A stretch of 64,000 nt of DNA from Prionace glauca (Eukaryota; Chordata; Chondrichthyes; Carcharhiniformes; Carcharhinidae), in contig CM075760.1 in assembly GCA_037974335.1 (NCBI GenBank), forward strand, positions 33,675,609 through 33,739,608, in the 5' to 3' direction. Below the pieces are notes generated by a model. It ran no database searches. It saw only the letters and a list, made by a program, of their open reading frames with translations, and was not told the origin of the DNA. Positions 44,686 through 55,664 of this stretch are shown one piece after another (within the stretch, counting starts at the first letter, position 1; each line of letters begins with the position of its first letter). Position numbers and translations under genes: made by a program.

Positions 44686-44690
44686 CAGAG
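44523..44690. repeat. TG-rich tract just before the constant exon
   Basis: Irregular (tgtgtgtc)n about 200 bp before the TRDC exon 1 acceptor. Confidence 0.9.
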
Positions 44691-44883
44691 AGAGGGAGAA
44701 AGAGAGATAGGTATCACCCCTCAGCCTTCTCTGTTCCTAGTCTCAGCATTCGGTAAATTAATGGAGAAACTTACATATGGTTAAGGCACAGAAAAAAATG
44801 CGGTCTAATCGAATGGCACATCAGGTTGGAGGAGGTTACCCTGTTGGATTCTGACTCTTTCCTTTTATTTCTTAAATTTTCAG

Positions 44884-45195
44884 AGGCGAAAGACTCGAAA
44901 GAACCAAAATTGAGCGTCTTTTATCCACCAGTGCCACCGGGAGACCCCAACACCAACACAGCTGCAGTATGCTTGGCCTCAGACTTCTCCCCCAAGGCAA
45001 TCGAGCTGTCCCTGTACATCCGATCCAACCAGGGGGACAATGTGACAAGATCCAGCGTCCTATTGGAGAGCGGGAATTACAGGAGCTCGGGTTTCCTCTC
45101 TTTCCCCCAATCTGAGAAATCGCCAAACATCACGTGCAAGGCAGTTCACAATAATCAGAATTACTCAGTAAACATCCCGCCCGCAGCTGAAATTG
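44884..45195 (+). CDS. TRDC: TCR delta constant region exon 1 (Ig C1 domain)
   Basis: Acceptor aaattttcag ends at 44883; exon 44884-45195; donor gtaagt at 45196. It encodes a ~104-residue C domain: SKEPKLSVFYPPVP, first Cys in TAAVCLASDFSPKAIELSL, and second Cys in SPNITCKAVHNNQNYS. The segment LLESGNYRSSGF...NITCKAVHNNQ follows the mammalian TRDC pattern (SPSGKYNAVKLG..SVTCSVQHDN) better than TRAC, which lacks such strands. Three N-glycosylation sites (NVT, NIT, NYS). It joins J segments in phase 1. It lies downstream of D and J segments on the same strand; TRAC remains a less likely reading. Confidence 0.9.
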
Positions 45196-45211
45196 GTAAG
45201 TTTATTTTATT

Positions 45212-45530
45212 TTCATTCATGTGATGTGGGTGTCGTTGCCATGGCCAGCATTTATTGCTTATCCTAAATTGCCCTTCAGCAGAGGGCATTTAAGAGTCAC
45301 ATGCCAGCCAGACCATGTAGGGACAACACATTTCCTTCCCTAAAGGACATGAGTGAACCAGATGAGTTTTAACGATAATCAGCAATAATTTCACGGTCAT
45401 CATTAGACTTTTAATTGCATTTTTAAGAAATATTCAAGTTTCACATCTACAATACCCAGATCAGTATCCTGGGTCGCTGGATTGTTAGCCCAGTGATAAT
45501 GCCACTGAGCCACTGTCTCCTCTAAGAATG
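45212..45530 (-). mobile_element. tRNA-headed SINE (V-SINE/HE1-like) in TRDC intron 1
   Basis: The core cttccctaaaggacatgagt and the head complement (gccactgagccactgtctcc at ~45510-45530) are clear; inserted 16 bp after the exon 1 donor. Confidence 0.85.
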
Positions 45531-45978
45531 TTTTATGATATAAAGAACGTCCACCAAAGTATTATCCATCCTTTTAACGACCGAAGGACTGTTGTGTCAT
45601 CGTCACTCAAAAGGTAGTCTTTTTTGAAAGATTAATGATTGAAGGTCATTTATTTTAGCCTCAGGACTTCACTGCAGGATTTCCTCAGTGTCTCAGACCG
45701 AACCAGCTTTAGTTACTTCATCAATCACTTTCAATCCATTATAAGATCAGAAGTTGGGATGTTCGCTGATGACTGAACAATGTTCAGCACCATTCAAGCC
45801 ACCTCAGATCTTGAACTAGTGCATTACAACGGCAGCAATAGCTGGACAATATCTAAGCTTTGGCTGGCAAGCTGCAAGTAACATTTGCGCCACACATGTT
45901 CCAGGCGATGACCAACTCCAACAGGTAAAAAAGCTAACAATCGGCTCTTGACAATTAATGGTATTACCATGACTGAAA

Positions 45979-46707
45979 CAAAGAGCAAAGAACAAAGAAA
46001 ATTACAGCACAGGAATGGGCCCTTCGGCCCTCCAAGCCTGCAGCGACCATGCTACCCAACTTAACTAAAATCCCCTACGCTTCCGGGGACCATACCTCTC
46101 TATTCCCATCCTATTCATGTATTTGTCCAGACACTCCTTAAAACTCACTACCGTATCGGCTTCCACTACCACTCCCGGCAACGAGTTCCAGGTATCCATC
46201 ACCAATGGGCGGCACGGTAGCACAGTGGTTAGCACTGCTGCTTCACAGCTCCAGGGTCCTGGGTTCGATTCCCCGCTTGGGTCACTGCCTGTGTGGAGTT
46301 TGCACATTCTCCTCGTGTCTGCGTGGGTTTTCTCCGGGTGCTCCGGTTTCCTCCCACAGTCCAAAGATGTGCGGGTTAGGTTCATTGGCTATGCTAAAAT
46401 TGCCCCTTAGTGTCCTAGGATGTGTAGGTTAGAGGGATTAGCAGGTAAATGTGTAGGGATATGGGGATAGGGTCTGGGTGGGATTGTGTTCGGTGCAGAC
46501 TCGATGGGCCGAAGGGCCTGTTTCTGCACTGTAGCGTTCTATGTACTGTACCAATATGTAAAAAACCTGCCTTGTACATCTTTGTTAAAGCTTGTTCCTC
46601 GCACCTGAAACCGATGCTTCCCAGTAATTCACTCTTCCACCCTGGGAAAAAGCCTCTGACTATCCAATTATACATACCTCTCATAATCTTGTAGACTTCT
46701 ATCAGGT
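45979..46707 (-). mobile_element. CR1 (group D), nested, itself split by a SINE
   Basis: The tail on + is caaagagcaaagaacaaaga; the body continues after the SINE as gtaaaaaacctgccttgtac to the junction at 46707, where the host LINE resumes (ccccactatcaacatcctg). Confidence 0.85.
46205..46549 (+). mobile_element. tRNA-SINE, complete
   Basis: tRNA-like head ggcggcacggtagcacagtg with box A (tagcacagtggttagcac) and box B (gggttcgattccccgct), body ggagtttgcacattctcctc, and a 3' end shared with CR1 tails (gggccgaagggcctgtttct). Nested in CR1 group D. Confidence 0.92.
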
Positions 46708-46967
46708 CAACCCCCACTATCAACATCCTGCGGGTTAAGGTTGCTCAGAAACTGGACTGTACTATCCATATAAGTGCAGAGAATGCAAGAGTATGTCGGA
46801 GATCGGGAACCCTGTGGTGAATAACGTATCTCCTAATTCCCCAAATCCTCTGCACCATCCACAAGACGTAATCATGAGTGTGGTAGTGTATTCGCCATTT
46901 GCCTGGATGAGTGCAGCTCCAACAACACACAGAAATTTGACACGACCTAGGGCAAAGCAGCTCCAGT

Positions 46968-47295
46968 TGTTTAAAAGTTTATTTATTAGTGTCACAAGCA
47001 GGCTTACGTTAAACTGCAATGACATTACTGTGAAAATCCTCTAGTCGCCACACTCTGCGCCTGTTCGGGTGCACTGAGGGATAATTTAGCACGGCCAATG
47101 CATCTAACCAGCACGTCTTTCAGACTGTGGGAGGAAACCGGAGCACCTGGATCAAACCCACACTGACACGGGGAAAACGTGTAGACTCTGCACAGACAGT
47201 CACCCAAGCCAGGAATCGAACCCAGGTCCCTGACGCTGTGACGGGAAGGGGTAGGTGTTGGTTGGCCGCAGTACTGTGCCACTGTGCCGCTCTAG
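46968..47295 (-). mobile_element. tRNA-SINE, alternative tail
   Basis: The head complement (gtgccactgtgccgctct) is at 47276-47295 and the tail at 46968 (aaaagtttatttattagtg). Nested in the L2-like LINE. Confidence 0.85.
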
Positions 47296-47705
47296 CATTA
47301 AGTACTCTATTCACAAACATCCACTTCTTCCACCATCCAAGCACAATGGCAGCAGTGTGCACCACCCACAGGATACACAGCAGTAACTCTCCAAGTCTCC
47401 TTCGGCTGAATCATCCAAACTCATGGCCGTTATCATCTCGGAGGACAAGGGCAGCAGATACCTGGGAACACCATTATCTGGATGTTCCCCTCCAAGTCAC
47501 TCAGCATCCTGACTTGGAAATGTTTCGGCAGTCCCTTCACTGTCGCTGGGTCAAAATGGTGGAACGTCTTCCCTAACAGCACTATGTGTGTACGTACACC
47601 TTACAGACTGCTGAGGTTCAAGCAGGGAATTCACAACCATCTTCTGAAGGTGGCAATTAGGGATTGGCAATAAATGCTGACCTGCCAACGATATCCACAT
47701 TCCGT

Positions 47706-48196
47706 AAATTAAGGAAAATAATAAAAGCTGACTATTACAATTCAGGGCAGTGTCCAGGACCGGCAGCTGCTGGTTCATCACCGAATTTAGGAAAGTATGA
47801 AATTCTAACCGGGATTCTGGAGAATCCCGCTCCTCTGGAGAAATGCCCAGACATCATTAATCCATTGCAGAGCTGAAATCAGGCCTCGGTTTCCGACTTC
47901 TTCGGAAGACAGTGAAATACTGCACCGGTGGAATGGTCTGGATTCTGGGGTTTAATTCCTGTTGGGTAATCGAGCCTGCATTCTTTGATTTGGGCCGAAC
48001 TAAATGGCAGAGCTACCAATGTTTCCCCATTGTGAATAATCAAGTGAACAAGTCCAATCGTGCTGTTTGATTCTTACTTTGTTCGTGGCTATTGATTATG
48101 ACAACAACATTATTCGAAGTGATATTGAGAGCAAACATGGCTACAGTAATGTCACGAGCTCACTGAATAAGTCAAATGTCTTTATTGCCCTTCCAG
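47706..48196 (+). other. TRDC intron 1, 3' part
   Basis: No gene or clear repeat. The last bases provide the acceptor (tttattgcccttccag). Confidence 0.5.
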
Positions 48197-48259
48197 ATGA
48201 ACCTCAATGCCTCACAAGCCGAAATGATTCCTCGACAGAATTAAGTGACACAGAAAACG
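48197..48259 (+). CDS. TRDC: TCR delta constant region exon 2 (connecting peptide)
   Basis: 63-bp exon between acceptor ttgcccttccag and donor gtatgt. It encodes DEPQCLTSRNDSSTELSDTE + N, with a single cysteine (PQC) placed to form the interchain disulfide with the gamma chain, and one N-glycosylation site (NDS). Phase 1 at both ends, as in exon 1 and exon 3. Its small size fits TRDC/TRAC hinge exons. Confidence 0.88.
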
Positions 48260-48349
48260 GTATGTGTTTTATTCAACATTTATCAAAAGTAAAACATTTG
48301 CAAATAGATTAATAAGTGGACAAATATGCCCGGATACAGACCCGGAGAT

Positions 48350-48545
48350 CAAATGATAAACAGAGAGTGAGATGGGGAGAAAGATAGATTGTCACACAGA
48401 GTGAGGGAGAGAGATATATAAATCCAGGGAAAGAGAGGGGGCAGGGGGTTGGAGAGAGAGAAATTCAGAGTGAAGGAGAGATGAAGACAGATAGACAGGC
48501 AGGCGGGCCGGCAGACTGACGGAGGGACAGGGATGGACAGACGGA
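48350..48545. repeat. Purine-rich (GA)n tract in TRDC intron 2
   Basis: ~190 bp dominated by gagagaga/gacaga units on the + strand. Confidence 0.85.
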
Positions 48546-48665
48546 CGAAAGTCAAGCAGTTAGATAATGAAAAAAAAATCACATTAGCGGTGTACAGTTG
48601 TTTATCAATTCCACATGATATATGCATTACACCAGATCTATCATTTTTTTCTCTTATTTTGGCAG

Positions 48666-48776
48666 ATCGAATGAGGGCGAACTTCTTGTCTTTGACGGTG
48701 ATGGGGCTCAGGATTTTGTTTTTCAAGAGCATTGCCTTCAATGTCATGATGACGGCCAGGGTGTGGCTATTTTGAG
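48666..48776 (+). CDS. TRDC: TCR delta constant region exon 3 (transmembrane), with stop
   Basis: Acceptor ttattttggcag; encodes DRMRANF then SLTVMGLRILFFKSIAFNV and MMTARVWLF, stop tga 48773-48775, followed at once by donor gtgagg (48777). The R-I-L-F-F-K spacing (R-x4-K) is the CD3-binding signature of TCR alpha/delta transmembrane segments, and SLTVxGLRxLFxK resembles TRDC closely. The cytoplasmic tail is only a few residues. The donor after the stop implies a further untranslated exon, as in mammalian TRAC/TRDC. Confidence 0.93.
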
Positions 48777-48994
48777 GTGAGGACAGTCTCCTAAATGCGT
48801 GCCCGGAAAGACAAAGTGACGGCATCTCGCGAGGCCACTGTGGCAGGCGCTGAAGCTAACCCGCGGAGTGAATATTAACTTGGATGCATTTAGACAAACG
48901 AAATCTTATTCCCCTGCTCCATCCTCATCGTGTTTCATCCCGCTCCCCCCAACCCCCGCTCCCAATCGCAGCCTTGACTTCTTAAACCTCTCCT

Positions 48995-49314
48995 GAGTAA
49001 AAAATATGCCTTGTACATCTGCATTAAACTTTGCCCTTCGCACCTGAAACCTATGCCCCCTGGTAACTGACTCTTCTACCCTGGGAAAAAGCTTCTGACT
49101 ATCCATTCTGTCCATGCCTCTCATAATCTTGTAGACTTCTTTCAGGTCAACTGTCATATCAACATCCAGAGGGTTAACGTTGCTCAGAAACTGGACTGGA
49201 CTATCCATATAAGCGCTTTAGCTGCAAGAGCATATCGGAGATTGGGAATCCTGTGCTGAATAACGTATCTCTTAATCCTCCAAATCCTCTGCACCAACCA
49301 CAAGACATAATCAT
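48995..49314. repeat. Duplicated CR1/L2 junction segment
   Basis: This ~320-bp block is a diverged copy of 46558-46875. Both contain minus-strand CR1 group D (cttgtacatctgcattaaac) joined at the same point to + strand L2-like LINE (ggttaacgttgctcagaaac). A shared insertion junction means a segmental duplication rather than two insertions. Confidence 0.85.
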
Positions 49315-49358
49315 TTGTGTTTGATTATGGGTGTCACTGACTAGTCTCGCCTTCTACG

Positions 49359-49562
49359 CCCATCCCCTAGTCTTGAGCTGTGTGGCTCTTACGGAGAGTC
49401 GGACAATATATTTTTAAAACTCAGTCGGTTGGTGCTCACTGATCCCCCTCTCTGTTCTCGGCCGTCGCCTCTCTCTCTTTGTCCCCGTCCTGCTCCCTCA
49501 CACCTCATGGGCCTTTTAGCCCATCCCCTGGTCTTGAGCTGTGAGGCTCTTTCAGAGAGACT
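49359..49562. repeat. Direct repeat, ~45 bp
   Basis: gcccatcccctagtcttgag (from 49359) and gcccatcccctggtcttgag (from ~49518) begin two ~45-bp copies 159 bp apart. Confidence 0.8.
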
Positions 49563-49715
49563 CTATCAGCCAAATCGCATCCTTCTGCACTGTAGGGGTT
49601 CTTGTGCACTTGCATTGGTTTATGAGAATATTAATGGAGACCCTAAAGATAAAACGTGTTCTTTGCTTGCTCATCTTTGACATACTACCACTGTTGCTCC
49701 TTTCATTCCAAACAG

Positions 49716-49850
49716 AACTTCGTTGGAGGATGAAATGGATTCAGGTGTGAACTCATTGACGGGGCATCAAAATTCAGACTCGTTCTGATCACAGATTCCA
49801 CTTCAAGCAATTCAATCTCGCTTGTATTAAATGGCGGCTTAATTTTAAAG
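49716..49850 (+). other. Possible TRDC 3'-untranslated exon
   Basis: A pyrimidine-rich acceptor (gttgctcctttcattccaaacag) ends at 49715 and a variant poly(A) signal attaaa follows at about 49828. Position and order fit an untranslated last exon, but there is no coding to confirm it. Speculative. Confidence 0.25.
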
Positions 49851-51284
49851 ATCCTCATTTCGGTAACTTTTTTCCACTGTTGTTTTGATTTGAAACTCGT
49901 GGTTCTGCATGATTTCTACTGCTAATGCGACACAAACATTTCAATTATGTATTTTAGCAACAGCGTGGAGCTTACATTTATATGGTTTCTGCCTGCATTA
50001 GTGTCGGACACATTTTTGAAAACAGCATTTTCAATTTTAGGATATGTAGATCTTCGATTTTTATAATCTTTGCTTAAAATAGCAGAATCCTATTGCAGAG
50101 AAAGCAGCCACTCATCCCATAGTGACAGTACCAGCCCCTTTACAGGGCAATCTAGCTAATGGAACCTCATCTTTCCCTTTTGGTAATTTTGTTGAGATAG
50201 TTATTTTAAACATTGTCTTTTTATTGCATGCAATTTCAGAGCGGAAGATACACTTAATCAACAAGGGCCTGATCGGATTTTCATCAGACTCGATAACTCA
50301 GTAGTTCGATTTGAATGGCGAACAGGGAAGCAGGGAAATGACCCCGACCTGATCCATTCAGTTTTAGTCAATCTGTGTTCCTTTGTTAGTATTTCAAGAG
50401 CAAGTGGAGGGAAGGGTAAGTTTGACTGCCTGGAATTACTTCTCTGAATCAAAGGAAGTCGATCAGAGCGAAAATCAGGCGGCTACTGGGATGCCACCCG
50501 CTTTTAGACTGCAGCCAAGGTGATATTCTCGCTCCCATGCTTAATCTTGGACACCAGATTTTTCCCCCAGTGCCACCCCAGCCTGTACATCCGGGCCCTT
50601 AGAGATAATGGAGACACCACCTGCCACTATGTAGAGTTTTATCATTACACGGGTTTTCACAAGTAAGATGAGCAGGAGTTTTTGAACATTTCTCCATTAG
50701 CTTAGCCTAAAATCAATCTATCTGATACACAGTGCTCTCAGGTTATTTCACAAATGGGACGTTCATACACGTTTAAGATCGTCCGGTTAGGCAGGGGAAG
50801 CGAGAAATCCCCATTTTATGGGGATAAAATGGTGAAGTGGAGTTGAGGATAATATCAAACCAGCCATTACTTCATTAAAAGGCCAGGCAGATCCGGTGGG
50901 CTGAATGGTCCACTTCTGCTCCTCTGTCTTAAGGTCTCCTGCTTCGTTAATCACAGTTTTATGCGTATCTATCACCTTCTTCTTTTGTTATATGCATTGC
51001 AATTAATATTGAATAAATTTGCAATCTTTAATGAAGGGTGTCTTCTGTCTCTTTGTTAATGCGATGGCAAAACATGCATTTGGTTTGGTCAACAGAGCGT
51101 ACTTGTCGTCACGCAGCACAAATGGAGGCCACTCGGCCCATCGTGAGGATACCAGCTCCCCATGGCAGATCCCACCAATTGGAGCCAATTTGTTTTTTGA
51201 AGTCTAACAATTGAAAGTCCGCAGGTTTGAAGCTCCTGGTCTCAGGGCTGAGGTTCATTCGCTCGATGGCCATTCCAGTTTAAA
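49851..51284. other. No gene recognised
   Basis: Anonymous AT-rich DNA with short LINE-tail-like bits (gatccggtgggctgaatggtc at ~50890). Confidence 0.4.
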
Positions 51285-52350
51285 GAACAAAGAAAATTAT
51301 AGCACAGAAAGAGGAACTTCGTCCCACCTCCCCCCTCCACCCCCCCCCCGCCTCCCGACACCCCCTTCCCCCAAAGCCTGCTGCCCAACTGAACTAAAAT
51401 TCCGTATCCTTCCAGAAACCATATCCCTCTATTTCCATTCTATACAGTATTGCCCAGTCGCCCCTGAAAAGTCACTATTGTATCTGCTTCCACTATTTCC
51501 CCCGGCAGCGAGTTCCAGGCACCCACTATCTTCTGTGTAAAAAACTTGCCTCGTACATCTCCTTTAAACTTTGCCCATCGCACCTTAAAAGTATGCCCTC
51601 GAGTAATTGAGTCTTCCACCCTGCGGAAAAGCTATCCACTCTGTCCATGCCTCTCATAATCTTGTACACTTTGTTCAGGTCACCCAACAACCTCCGTTGT
51701 TCCAGGGAGAACAACACAAGTTTCTCCAACCTCTCCTCATTGCTAATGCCCTCCATAAAAGGCAACATCTAATAAATCTTTTGTGTACCGTCTCCAAAGC
51801 CTCCACATCTTTCTGGTAGTGTAGATACCAAAATTGAACACGTTGTTCCAAGTGCGGCCTAACTAAGTTTCTATAAATCTGCAACATGACTTGCCAATTT
51901 TTAAACTCAATGCCCAGCTGATGAAGACAAGCATGTCGTATGCCTTCTTATCTGCCTTTCCCAAATACGTTGCCACTTTCAGTGGCCTGTGTACCTGTAC
52001 ACCCGGATCCCTCTGCCTATCAATACTCTTACAAGTGCTGCCATTTTTGTATTTTCCCTATCTGTATTAGACCTTCCAAAATGTATTATCTCACATTTGT
52101 CTGGCTTAAGGTCCATCTGCCATCTCTTTGTCCAAGTCTCTAACAGATCTATACCCTGCTGTATCCTCTGATGGTTCTCATTGTTATCCACAAATTTACC
52201 AATACGCAAATCTACTAGCCTTTGTTCTGTCTGTAAGTGTACTAATCAATCCAGTTGCATTTTCCTCCAAATCCGTTATGCATATTGCAAACGTCAAAGG
52301 TCCTAGCACTGATCCCTGATGAATGCCACTTCTCACAGCCTCCATTCAGA
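51285..52350 (-). mobile_element. CR1-type LINE (group D), 5'-truncated
   Basis: Tail on + at 51285 (aagaacaaagaaaattatag). The minus strand reads LLPFMEGISNEERLEKLVLF, LQIYRNLVRPHLEQRVQFW and LKPDKCEIIHFGRSN. Several breaks. Confidence 0.88.
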
Positions 52351-52639
52351 AACACTTTTTCTTTTAGGGGTCTTACCATTATTCTGGCGACTCCCCCCCA
52401 ATCCTCCCCTCCCCCTCCCCCCCACCTGCCTAAAAATAGAACAACAGAAAATAATGCGAGTTAAGGTAATGGAAGAGGGGAAGTCTCCTAATAGGAATGA
52501 CGAAATTGAGGAGCTAACCCCACCAGGAAAGCGAGAAAAATCCCGAATTGTTCCAAACACCTAAAGATAAAGTCTGCTCCTGCGCCTGATTTAACTACAT
52601 TGGTAGCAGTGGTAATTAGGGCCATTTGGGATGGGTATA

Positions 52640-52960
52640 AATGTTAGCCAAGCCAGTGCCTCCAACATACAATGTATTTGTTACTTCAATCATTGTTACG
52701 TGCATTATCGACAGGGCCAGAATGTATTTCCCATGCCGAATCACCATTGAACCACGTGGCTTCCATTGGCCACGCTGTTGGTACTTGAAGTCCCATGTAG
52801 TGAACCAGATGGGTTTTAACAACAATTTACTCATGGTTAGATTGTTGAATTCCAGATGGCTTTTATTGAATTTAGATTTCTCTCACTGGCATGGCAAGAA
52901 TTCAATCCTCATATGTGCCCGAAACATTATCCATTGCTTTCTGGATTAATCGCCATGCTG
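52640..52960 (-). mobile_element. tRNA-headed SINE (V-SINE/HE1-like), degraded
   Basis: The core gtgaaccagatgggttttaa at ~52800 and the following aagaattcaatcctcatatg (box B complement region) match the other copies. Confidence 0.7.
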
Positions 52961-53049
52961 TTACAACACCCCTGGAGGAGGAGGGAGGAACAATTTATTG
53001 TAATGGGTTTTGTGCCCGTGTTAACCATGGAATACAATAATAGATTCGT

Positions 53050-53365
53050 AGAAACTATACATTGCAGAAAGAGGCCATTCGGTCCACCGAGTCTGCACTG
53101 ACTCTCCAAAAGAGAAATCAACCCAAACCTCCCCTCTGCCCACGATCAATTCGCCTCGCCTGCACATCGGTGGGACACAAAGGTGCATTTGGCATGACCA
53201 ATTCACCCAACCTGCACATCCTTGGACTGAGGGAGTCCAGAGCACCCGGATGAAATCCACGCAGACATGGGAAGAACGTGCAAATTCAGTACAGGCAGCC
53301 GCCCAAGGCTGGAATCGAACCCGTGTCTCTGGCTCTGCAGAGCTAACCACCGTGCCTAGGACTCT
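53050..53365 (-). mobile_element. tRNA-SINE, nearly complete
   Basis: Minus-strand SINE of the 46205 type: tail part gccattcggtccaccgagtc, body cgtgcaaattcagtacaggc, head complement gctaaccaccgtgcc. Confidence 0.85.
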
Positions 53366-54252
53366 GGATGTCTTGGCCAGAGACCGTTCCCCACAGCAAC
53401 ACATCAAACTTTAGTGTGACTGATCAACCTGTATTTGGTATTTTAAGCTGAATGATCCAGCTCTTTAATAAGAATGACACAAATTACACTTCTCAGTCTC
53501 AAAGTTCATGCTCTGAATTTCCTATCAGATGTTGATATTCATTTTCTCCTTGGCAGCAGAGGGTTAATCGACTTTGGGTTGCTTTTTTAGATAGAAATTG
53601 CTGAGATGTAATGATACATGTGTTCACTGCTGATTGGGGGAATCAGGGTCTGGTTGGCAAGGAGACCAACGGCAGCAGGAAGTGGGCCGAGCGTGCGGTT
53701 TCAGTCAAGAGGTCGCTGAGCCTCTCAGTTTGCTCAAAGACCAGAGCTTGTGGTTCAATCACCCGGGACTGGAAACTCCAGCAGTGAGATGGCAGTTAGG
53801 CAGGGCGGGGGGGAGGAGTGAGAGGCCAGATGTTGCCAACTGTCGACAAGCATGAATCTTTTCAGAGACTTTCCCAGCGACTGAAGCTGCAGGAGATTTC
53901 TGCATGAAGACAATATCAAAGGCATACAGCCTCTGAACGATGAAACAGTTCTTTTCTTCGCCCTCTTTCCTATCTGTCCGGCAAAGGTTAAACATTCCAT
54001 CAGCTTCCACACCACTGCCCTCATCACCCCTCCGACGCCCCCCCACCTCCCCCCACATCCTCCCCCAAAGGGTCATATATGTTTCAAAAAATCATCACTC
54101 TGTCTTCTGCACTCCAATGGACTCTGTCCGATCTTTCCTCGTGTAACACCATCCCAAGTCCCCAATCCACTCAAGTGAAAACACTTGCTGCCCCGCTTTA
54201 AGAAAGAAAATCTGCGGATTTGACACCGTCTGGCTTTCATGTGACTCCTGAC
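53366..54252. other. No gene recognised
   Basis: Mixed sequence with a pyrimidine-rich stretch at ~54010-54070. No coding evidence. Confidence 0.4.
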
Positions 54253-54325
54253 ACACAGCATTTTTATTCATTCATGAAAACATTGGCGTTTATTGCCCAT
54301 CTCCAGTTGTCCTTGAGAACAGTTG
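54253..54325 (-). mobile_element. V-SINE/L2 tail fragment
   Basis: ttattcattcatgaaaac...gtttattgcccatctccagttg is the complement of the shared SINE/L2 3' end. Confidence 0.65.
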
Positions 54326-54614
54326 ACAGTCAATTTTTTCCTCTTTTCCATTTCTGTGTCCATAACTCTAAGGGTGGTCAGGTAAATGGCAGAATCCTTG
54401 GGGAGACGCGTCAGCTGCATTAGGTGCAATATGTGGGAGTTCCTGGAGACAACGCGTCTCCCGAAAGTCCACATCTGCACCAAATGTCTGGAGTTGCAGC
54501 GTTTGAGGGCCCGGGTTAGGCAATTGAATCTACGTCTGGAAGATTTATTTCTAATCAGGGAGAATGAGGCAATATTGGATAGGAACCATGGTCACGTGGA
54601 GATCCCAGAGCCCT

Positions 54615-54641
54615 GGGGGGGGGGGGGAGGGGGGGGGGCGA
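54615..54641. repeat. G homopolymer tract inside CR1 ORF1
   Basis: gggggggggggg-a-ggggggggg; length is uncertain and coincides with loss of the ORF1 frame. Confidence 0.85.
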
Positions 54642-55635
54642 TGGGTGGGTTACTGTTAGGAAAGGGAAAAAGAAGAGTAATGGTACTAAGACCACCCCAG
54701 AGGTAGTCTCCCAACATATCAGGGGTAAGGCGATAACTGGAGTAGAAAGGGCAAGAGAGGAAGACCAGAATGCCTCAGAGGGAAGGAAGGGGGCTAGATG
54801 TCAGATAGTTCTGGGGATGGGAGGGTTAAAGGAATTGATAGGCAGCTCTGTGGGCAAAAGCGGGACTCCAGGATGGTAGTCTTCCTCCCTGGAGCAGGGG
54901 TACAGGATGTTTCAGAGAGGGTAGAGGGAATTTTGAAGGGCGAAGGGACCCAGGCTGATGTAATTATACACATAGGGGAGAACGACGTAGGAAGGAAGAG
55001 CAGGGGGGATATACGTAGGCAGTTTACTGAGTTGGGGGCCAGGCTGAAGTGCAGGGCCTCCAGGGTGGCATTCTCTGGGCTGCTGCCAGTGCCCGGTAAC
55101 AGCGGGGCTAAGAATAATGAGATCCTACAGCTGAACGCGTGGCTGAGGGATTGGTGCAGGGCAGAGGGTTTTAGTTTTGTAGACCATTGGGAAGCCTTTG
55201 TGAGGGAAGGGCCCCTGTACAAGTGGGATAGGGAACATTTAAATGGGAAGAGCACACATATTTTAGCTGGGAGGTTAGCTGGAGTGTTTCGGCAGGGTTT
55301 AAACTAATATGGAGGGGGGCGGGTGGGGAGGAGACAGATAGCTCAGTAGGCACTGGGATTGGGAGTGAGCTGAGTGACAGGGTAAGTCTAGATGATAGGA
55401 AAATCTCCCAGGAGAAGGAGGATCAAGTATGCCTGTAGGTCTTCAGTGCATCTGTTTTAATGCAAAGAGAGTGGCGGGTAAATCGGATGAATTTAAGGAC
55501 TTAATGTTTGCGAGGAATTTAGATGTGGTAGCAGTGACGGAGACATGGTTAAAGGAAGGTCAGGACTGGCAGCTAAATATTCGTGGGTGTAAATGTTTTA
55601 GGCTCGACAGGGGGGGGTCGAAAAGAGGAGGGGGA

Positions 55636-55664
55636 GTGCTCCCTAACTGTTCGTTAGGGAGCAC
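55636..55664. repeat. Perfect hairpin inside CR1 ORF2
   Basis: gtgctccctaac (55636-55647), loop tgttc, gttagggagcac (55653-55664). The right arm is the expected CR1 sequence; the left arm replaces it with its own complement and breaks the frame. Confidence 0.92.

Larger units (their letters stand above)
45660..47705 (+). mobile_element. L2-like LINE with nested insertions (TRDC intron 1)
   Basis: The + strand carries RT and C-terminal pieces: gggatgttcgctgatgactg (YADD-type region), ggttgctcagaaactggact, acccctggatgagtgcagct-like text at 46900, and the 3' end tcgctgggtcaaaatggtgg...gggattggcaataaatgctg. It is split at 45979-46707 by a minus-strand CR1 (group D) and at 46968-47295 by a minus-strand SINE. 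Frames are broken. Confidence 0.75.

Noticed and set aside
44884-48776. Assignment as TRAC instead of TRDC
   Set aside because: The transmembrane segment fits both, but the C domain strands (ESGNYRSSGF, NITCKAVHNN) and the upstream D segments with 12/23 RSS favour delta. Transcript data could still overturn this.
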